Positions 33,528 to 38,462 of a DNA stretch of 38,462 bases are shown piece by piece. Under the pieces are notes generated by a model. The model had not been told where the DNA came from and did not search any database. It saw only the letters and a list, made by a program, of their open reading frames with translations. This stretch comes from Verrucomicrobiia bacterium (GTDB lineage: Bacteria > Verrucomicrobiota > Verrucomicrobiia > JADLBR01). Both the position numbers and the translations under genes were made by a program. Location of the stretch: assembly GCA_020847615.1 (NCBI GenBank), contig JADLBR010000319.1:1-38462 (forward strand), written 5' to 3'. Each line of letters starts with the position of its first letter. The stretch's first letter is position 1.

Positions 33528-35800
33528 TCCTCGCGTTGATCCTGGGCGCAACGATCCACGTCAGCCCGGCGGGCGACGATGCGAATCCCGGGACGGCGGA
33601 TAGGCCGTTGCGGACATTCGTTGCGGCACAGCGGGCGAAGGCCGCGGAGGTCCTATTTCATGCCGGCACGTATTATCTGCCGGAGACGATAGCGCTGACG
33701 GCGGCGGATTCGGGCCGAGTCTTCGCCTCGGCGCCGGGCGAGAGGGTCATCCTCAGCGGAGGCAGCAAGCTCGACCTGGGGTGGGAGCCCCGCAAGGACG
33801 GCATCATGCAGGCCGCGACGCCGCCGGGGCTAACGATTGACCAGCTATTCGTCAACGGCCAACGCCAGATGATGGCGCGTTACCCGAATTACAGCCCGGG
33901 CGTCCGGCCGTACGGTGGCTACGCCGCCGATGCCTTCGGCACGGAGCGCGCGGCGCGCTGGAGCGACCCGGCGGGCGGGTTCATCCACGCGATGCACCGC
34001 GCGCACTGGGGCGGCTATCACTACCGGATCACCGGCAAGAGCGAGAAGGGCGAAATCACGCATGAGGGCGGCTGGCAGAACAACCGGCAGATGGGGATGC
34101 ACAAGGAACACCGGTTCGTGGAGAGCATCCTCGAGGAACTCGACGCGCCGGGCGAATGGTTCCACAGCGCGAAGACCGGCGCGCTCTATTATTTTCCACC
34201 AGAGGACGTGGACCTAAAGGCAGCGACGGTCGAGGTGGTGCGGCTGCGCCATCTGGTGGAGTTCAATGGCACGAGGGAGAAGCCGGTCCGCAACGTCACG
34301 CTGCGTGGCCTCGTGTTCCGCCACGCGGCGCGGACGTTCATGGATACGAGAGAACCGCTCCTGCGCAGCGACTGGACCATCTATCGGGGCGGCGCGGTGC
34401 TGTTCAACGGCGCGGAGGACTGCGCGCTCGCCGATTGCGATTTCGACCAGCTCGGCGGAAACGCGATCTTCGTCAGCGGATACAACCGCCGGATTCGAGT
34501 GGTTGGCTGCGACATCCACGACACCGGCGCGAGCGCGGTCGCGTTCGTCGGCGACCCGGAGGCCGTGCGCAACCCGCTCTTCGAATACGGCCAGCGCCAG
34601 AGCTACAGCAAGATCGACCGGACGCCCGGGCCGAAAACGGAAAACTATCCAGCCGATTGCCTCGTCGAGGACTGCCTCATCCACCGGATGGGCGTCGTCG
34701 AGAAACAGGCGACCGGTGTGGAACTGTCGATGGCGATGGGCGTCACCATCCGGCACTGCTCCATTTATGACGCCTCGCGCGCCGGCATCAACGTCAGCGA
34801 AGGCACGTTCGGCGGGCACGTCATCGAGTTCTGCGACGTGTTTGATACGGTGCTGGAGACGGGCGACCACGGCAGCTTCAACTCGTGGGGCCGCGACCGA
34901 TTCTGGGGGCTGAAGGACGCTCCCGCCGCCGAAATGCCGAGGCTCGCGCTGCTCGACGTGGTGAAACCCAACATCATCCGCAACAGCCGCTGGCGCTGCG
35001 ACCACGGCTGGGACGTGGACCTCGACGACGGCTCGTCGAACTACGAGATCTACAACAACGTTTTCCTCCGCGGCGGCCTGAAGCTCCGCGAAGGGTTCCA
35101 TCGCAGGGTCTGGAACAACATCGCCGTCAATGACTCGCTCCATCCGCACGTCTGGTATGAGAACAGCGGCGACGAGGTGACCCGCAACATCTGGATGGGC
35201 GCCTATCGGCCCGCCGTCATGAAGATCGCCAAATGGGGCAGGGAAGTGGACCGCAACCTCTTCGCCACCACCGACGCCGACCGCACCAAGTTCGCCGCCA
35301 ACGGCTGCGACGCGAACTCGCTCGTCGGCGACCCGCAATTCGTGGACGCCGCGCGCGGCGACTTTCGTGTCAGGGACGGCTCGCCCGCGCTGAAACTCGG
35401 CTTCGTGAACTTTCCGATGGATCAGTTTGGCGTGCGCTCGCCGCGCCTGCGGGCCATCGCGCGTGCGCCGGTGATCCCGGCTCTGCAATCGGGCGCAACC
35501 GAGAGTCGGACGACCAAGAGCGTCTGGCTGGGCGCCACCGTCAAGGACATCCAAGGCGAGGAGTACTCCGCCTTCGGCACCGTCAAGGAAGACGGTGGCA
35601 TCCACCTGCTGGATGTGCCGGCCGGATCGGCTCCGGCCACGGCCGGTCTGCGGGCAGGCGATCTCATCCAAGGCGTCAACGGCAAGCCCGTGCGCACCAG
35701 CGGGGAATTGATGGCCGCGATGAAGGCTGCGGGCGACAAGCCCGCGACGATCACCTTCATCCGCAACCAGGCAAAACAACAGACCACACTCACGCCGTAA
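33524..35800 (+). CDS. Beta-helix protein with C-terminal PDZ domain
   Basis: This 758-residue protein combines a right-handed parallel beta-helix with a C-terminal PDZ domain. The N-terminal HVSPAGDDANPGTADRPLRT is typical of beta-helix proteins that bind or cleave polysaccharides. Helix coils are seen in NVTLRGLVFRHAART, DCALADCDFDQLGGNAIFVSG and GVTIRHCSIYDASRAGINV. The PDZ part (about 665-758) shows GSAPATAGLRAGDLIQGVNG and KPATITFIRNQ. The leader is very short (about eight residues before HVSPAG) with no positive N-region, so export is uncertain. Its ATG overlaps the GH106-like stop. It could act on a uronate-rich chain or organise the operon's enzymes; activity is not established. Confidence 0.82.
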   Translation: MILALILGATIHVSPAGDDANPGTADRPLRTFVAAQRAKAAEVLFHAGTYYLPETIALTAADSGRVFASAPGERVILSGGSKLDLGWEPRKDGIMQAATPPGLTIDQLFVNGQRQMMARYPNYSPGVRPYGGYAADAFGTERAARWSDPAGGFIHAMHRAHWGGYHYRITGKSEKGEITHEGGWQNNRQMGMHKEHRFVESILEELDAPGEWFHSAKTGALYYFPPEDVDLKAATVEVVRLRHLVEFNGTREKPVRNVTLRGLVFRHAARTFMDTREPLLRSDWTIYRGGAVLFNGAEDCALADCDFDQLGGNAIFVSGYNRRIRVVGCDIHDTGASAVAFVGDPEAVRNPLFEYGQRQSYSKIDRTPGPKTENYPADCLVEDCLIHRMGVVEKQATGVELSMAMGVTIRHCSIYDASRAGINVSEGTFGGHVIEFCDVFDTVLETGDHGSFNSWGRDRFWGLKDAPAAEMPRLALLDVVKPNIIRNSRWRCDHGWDVDLDDGSSNYEIYNNVFLRGGLKLREGFHRRVWNNIAVNDSLHPHVWYENSGDEVTRNIWMGAYRPAVMKIAKWGREVDRNLFATTDADRTKFAANGCDANSLVGDPQFVDAARGDFRVRDGSPALKLGFVNFPMDQFGVRSPRLRAIARAPVIPALQSGATESRTTKSVWLGATVKDIQGEEYSAFGTVKEDGGIHLLDVPAGSAPATAGLRAGDLIQGVNGKPVRTSGELMAAMKAAGDKPATITFIRNQAKQQTTLTP

Positions 35801-35924
35801 CCGCCAACGAAGTGAAACTGTAGAAACAATGCCAGCGAGCGCGGCTCCCGCCGCATGTTGTCGCCATGAATCTCGCTGCGGATGATCGCCATTTGCAAAT
35901 GCCGGGCGTATAAGGTTGAGGCCA

Positions 35925-38108
35925 ATGCGCCATCAAGTGATCGGAATCCTATGGGTCAGCGCGGCCTGGGCGACGGTTGACCCCGCTCGAGAGGGTCACC
36001 CCCCATCGGGGGGGTTCACCGACTTCCCCGTCGTCGAGAATCTGCCGCTGTTTCAGCCCATCGAGGTCGATGGCCGCGAGGTCTCCATGTGGAATAGGAG
36101 GTACACGCTGGGTCCGGCGGGATGGATCCAGGCCATCGAAAGTTCGGGTAAGAAAATCCTGAAGGGCCCCATGGTGCTGGAGGGGAAGATCGGCAACGTT
36201 GAGATCGCACTGGCCCCAACGCTCCAATCCGTTGTCGAGAAGAGCGCCACCAGGGCTGTCTTCGTCACGGAATCCACGCAGGGACCAGCGGTCGCCACGG
36301 TCAAGACCATCGTCGAATCCGACGGCATGATCCGGTTCGTTGCCGACATCCGCGCCGACCAAGCGCTGCCATTCCAAGACATCCGAGTCCGTCTCCCGCT
36401 CGACGATGGGCATTTTCGGTATCTGCATTACGTCGCGGAGACCAAGATGAAATGCGACACGCAGGCCCTGCCTGAGGGAGAAGGGATCATCTGGGGCAGC
36501 CGGGATGTCCAGCGCCTATTTATCGACTCGAAACTGGAGCGCAAGAGCGACATCGATGGCTTCAAGCAGAACGCGAACGTCGTCAACTCGTTCGTTCCTT
36601 TGATCTGGATCGGTGATGCCGACGGCGGGATCGCCTGGTTCGCGGAATCGGACGAGGGTTGGCAAGACGCGCCGGGGAGATCCATCGTCGAGCTGACGAG
36701 AGCCGGCGGGATTCTGGAATTGCGGGTCAATTTCATCTCGGGCATGGCGCTCCGCGACAGCGCCCATCTCGATTTCGGTCTTCAGGTCACCCCGGTCAAG
36801 CCGCTGCCCGAAGGCTGGCGCGACTGGCAGCAGTACAACGGCGGGCGGATTCATGCGCGCGGGACGCCCGACTTCTCGTATTACGATTCCAGGATTCCCG
36901 ACGGCTCCGAGAAGGTGATCATCTTCGATCTGGATTTCATCGGCTTCGATACCGGGCGCCGCTTCGGCCGCCAGATCGCCGATCCTCAAAGGACAAGAGA
37001 AATCCTCCGGGGGCTCAAGGAGCGTCGCCGCAAGGTCCTCGCCTACATGACGCCGTCCAAGATCTCCCACGTGCAGGGAGTTTCAGAAGAGTGGGGGGAG
37101 TGGCGCCTGATTCCCGAGAAGACCATCGCGTGGAAGGCCGGCAAGAAGGGCGCGACGACCACGCACCATTTTCTGTGCCACAACGCGCCCGGCAACTACC
37201 TGAACCTGTTGGAATTTGCGGAACGACTCGTGAACGACTACGACATCGACGGGGTGTACGTCGACGTCCCGTTCTTCAATATGGGATGCATGGCGCCCGG
37301 CTGCTCGTACCGGCGGGCCGACGGCGCGCGCCAGCCAATCTTCAAAATCTCATTGATGAGGGACTTCTACAAGAAGCTGGCCGGCATCTTCGTGCGCCAC
37401 GGGAAGTACCCGCACGTGCTCGTGCACAACTCGACGCAGTTCGTGATTCCCGCGTTCGCGTTCTGTTGGGCGGGCAAGCCGGGCGAATTCATGGCGGAGA
37501 TCAATTACGAGCAGAATCACATGGACTACTTGCGGTCGCACCGGGCGAAAGCCATCGTGGAGTTCAATCCGCGCCCCTGGGGCCTGGTGCCATTCTGCAT
37601 GGACGACATCAAATTCACCCGGTATTCCACCCTGAACCCCAGGCAGTCGTTTTCCGAGCGCGACGCTTTCGAGGCGCACTGGAAGCGGCGCTATCTGGGC
37701 GTCCCGCTGCTGCACGATGGCCTCATCATGAACTGGTGCGCCACCCCGGAGTTCTCGTTCCCGATCTACAAGGCCCGCATGGACTTCGGGATCGGGGCTC
37801 CCGACGTCGAATTCCACGGGTATTGGGAGAACGACGCGCCGAAGGCGAGCGATCCCGAGGTGGCGGTGTCGTACTACACCCGACCGCGAAGCGTCATGAT
37901 GGTCCTCGGGAATTTCCGCGACTCGGATACCGAATGCGCGGTGAAATTGCCCCCCGCGATTCTGTCGAGGGTCGACGCCGGGGGGTTGGTCGATCCCATC
38001 TCCCGTGAAGCGGTGCCCGTGCGCGACGAGGGCATCGTGGTCCGCATCGGCCCGCAGCAGTGCCGCATTCTAGTCAACGCGCAAGAGACGGGGACCGCAG
38101 CCCCGTGA
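35925..38108 (+). CDS. Secreted glycosidase-like protein of an uncharacterised family
   Basis: This 727-residue protein has a signal peptide (about 1-17) and two parts. An N-terminal beta-rich domain (about 30-300) contains FAESDEGWQD. A TIM-barrel-like domain (about 310-620) contains VIIFDLDFIGFDTG, DYDIDGVYVDVPFFNMGC and HVLVHNSTQFVIPAFAF. The C-terminal 80 residues look like a small beta domain. The layout resembles putative glycoside hydrolases (DUF6067- or DUF6259-like) frequent in Planctomycetes and Lentisphaerae; no catalytic residue is assigned. ATG 35925 is preferred to an in-frame TTG at 35916 because TAAGG lies nine bases before it. It follows the fucosidase operon by 124 bases. 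Confidence 0.75.
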   Translation: MRHQVIGILWVSAAWATVDPAREGHPPSGGFTDFPVVENLPLFQPIEVDGREVSMWNRRYTLGPAGWIQAIESSGKKILKGPMVLEGKIGNVEIALAPTLQSVVEKSATRAVFVTESTQGPAVATVKTIVESDGMIRFVADIRADQALPFQDIRVRLPLDDGHFRYLHYVAETKMKCDTQALPEGEGIIWGSRDVQRLFIDSKLERKSDIDGFKQNANVVNSFVPLIWIGDADGGIAWFAESDEGWQDAPGRSIVELTRAGGILELRVNFISGMALRDSAHLDFGLQVTPVKPLPEGWRDWQQYNGGRIHARGTPDFSYYDSRIPDGSEKVIIFDLDFIGFDTGRRFGRQIADPQRTREILRGLKERRRKVLAYMTPSKISHVQGVSEEWGEWRLIPEKTIAWKAGKKGATTTHHFLCHNAPGNYLNLLEFAERLVNDYDIDGVYVDVPFFNMGCMAPGCSYRRADGARQPIFKISLMRDFYKKLAGIFVRHGKYPHVLVHNSTQFVIPAFAFCWAGKPGEFMAEINYEQNHMDYLRSHRAKAIVEFNPRPWGLVPFCMDDIKFTRYSTLNPRQSFSERDAFEAHWKRRYLGVPLLHDGLIMNWCATPEFSFPIYKARMDFGIGAPDVEFHGYWENDAPKASDPEVAVSYYTRPRSVMMVLGNFRDSDTECAVKLPPAILSRVDAGGLVDPISREAVPVRDEGIVVRIGPQQCRILVNAQETGTAAP

Positions 38109-38172
38109 GGTGGGCCCCCGTGGACGCCAACGCGCGCCCGATTTGAAGGAGATCGAAAAGACAGGAGCCGCT

Positions 38173-38462
38173 ATGAAAGACAACCCCAGATTCCGGACCT
38201 TGGCGCTGATCGCCCTGGCCCTGGCGCCGTGCGCGACCGCGAGTCCGAAGGCCGGTGCCCCGCCCGATCCCGCGGTCGTCGTGCGCGACCTCGCGCCCTT
38301 CCACGACGCCGCCCGCGCCCTGAAGAACCCGCACAAGGGCTGGTACCACCATTACCCCGACAACCACATCAGCAAGTACGAGATCGCGCGAGACGCGGAC
38401 CTGCTGGAGTTCCCCGGCATGGATCATCTCTACCTCCGTCTCGCGTGGGCCTACCTGGAACC
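38173..38462 (+). CDS. Secreted glycosidase-like protein, N-terminal end (partial)
   Basis: Only the first 96 codons are present; the window ends inside the gene. A signal peptide (about 1-23, RTLALIALALAPCATAS) is followed by NPHKGWYHHYPDNHISKY and FPGMDHLYLRLAWAYLEP. This opening is typical of secreted DUF4832- or GH42-like putative glycosidases that begin with an NPxKGW motif. The catalytic part is outside the window, so activity cannot be stated. AGGAG lies five bases before the ATG, 64 bases after the preceding gene, so the two are probably in one transcript. Confidence 0.8.
   Translation, partial: MKDNPRFRTLALIALALAPCATASPKAGAPPDPAVVVRDLAPFHDAARALKNPHKGWYHHYPDNHISKYEIARDADLLEFPGMDHLYLRLAWAYLE

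Noticed and set aside
35891-35900. Palindrome ATTTGCAAAT as an operator
   Set aside because: A single 10-base palindrome with no paired promoter boxes nearby; could be chance.
36000-36015. C-run/G-run hairpin as a terminator
   Set aside because: It lies inside the coding sequence near residue 27 of the glycosidase-like protein; the frame is open through it. It may lower sequencing accuracy there.

Overview
The window is high-GC bacterial chromosome with dense genes on both strands. It most resembles the PVC superphylum (Verrucomicrobiota, Kiritimatiellota, Lentisphaerota or Planctomycetota). This is inferred from several sulfatases beside fucosidase-, rhamnosidase- and beta-helix-type secreted proteins, a MurA with Asp in place of the catalytic Cys (as in chlamydiae), a CdsZ-type zinc-ribbon protein, and palindromic intergenic repeats. 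No rRNA or tRNA gene, CRISPR array, transposase or phage gene was seen.

Bases 1-11,600 are mostly core metabolism. In order they hold the 3' end of an N-carbamoylputrescine amidase gene, a UbiD-family decarboxylase, a GH88-like unsaturated glucuronyl hydrolase, glutamate racemase (murI), a membrane-anchored TPR protein, a coupled ribD-ribE-zinc-ribbon operon, a YecH-like small protein, murA between two yjbQ-type genes, and a short-chain dehydrogenase.

Bases 11,600-38,462 are a polysaccharide-degradation and accessory region. It opens with a decayed glycosidase pseudogene. Next is a coupled sulfatase-sulfatase-SGNH hydrolase operon and a third sulfatase. A 660-base non-coding island of stacked palindromes follows (18,640-19,303). 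Then come a pectate-lyase-like protein diverging from an LVIVD-repeat lipoprotein, a large GH20/GH67-like secreted protein diverging from a secreted M14 carboxypeptidase, a polytopic membrane protein, and a metallo-beta-lactamase gene run into the remains of an agarase-like glycosidase. A coupled operon of GH29 alpha-L-fucosidase, GH106-like alpha-L-rhamnosidase and beta-helix/PDZ protein is next. Two further glycosidase-like secreted proteins end the window, the last cut by its edge.

Taken together the secreted enzymes fit stepwise breakdown of a sulfated, fucose-, rhamnose- and uronate-containing polysaccharide: sulfatases remove sulfate, a lyase-like protein cleaves the chain, and exo-glycosidases trim it. 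No transporter, SusC/D pair or regulator is present, so the substrate is inference.

The least explained signals are non-coding. One is a family of palindromes with a GTCGGAC/GTCCGAC core, present four times. Another is a 16-bp terminal-inverted-repeat element enclosing a perfect cloverleaf fold.
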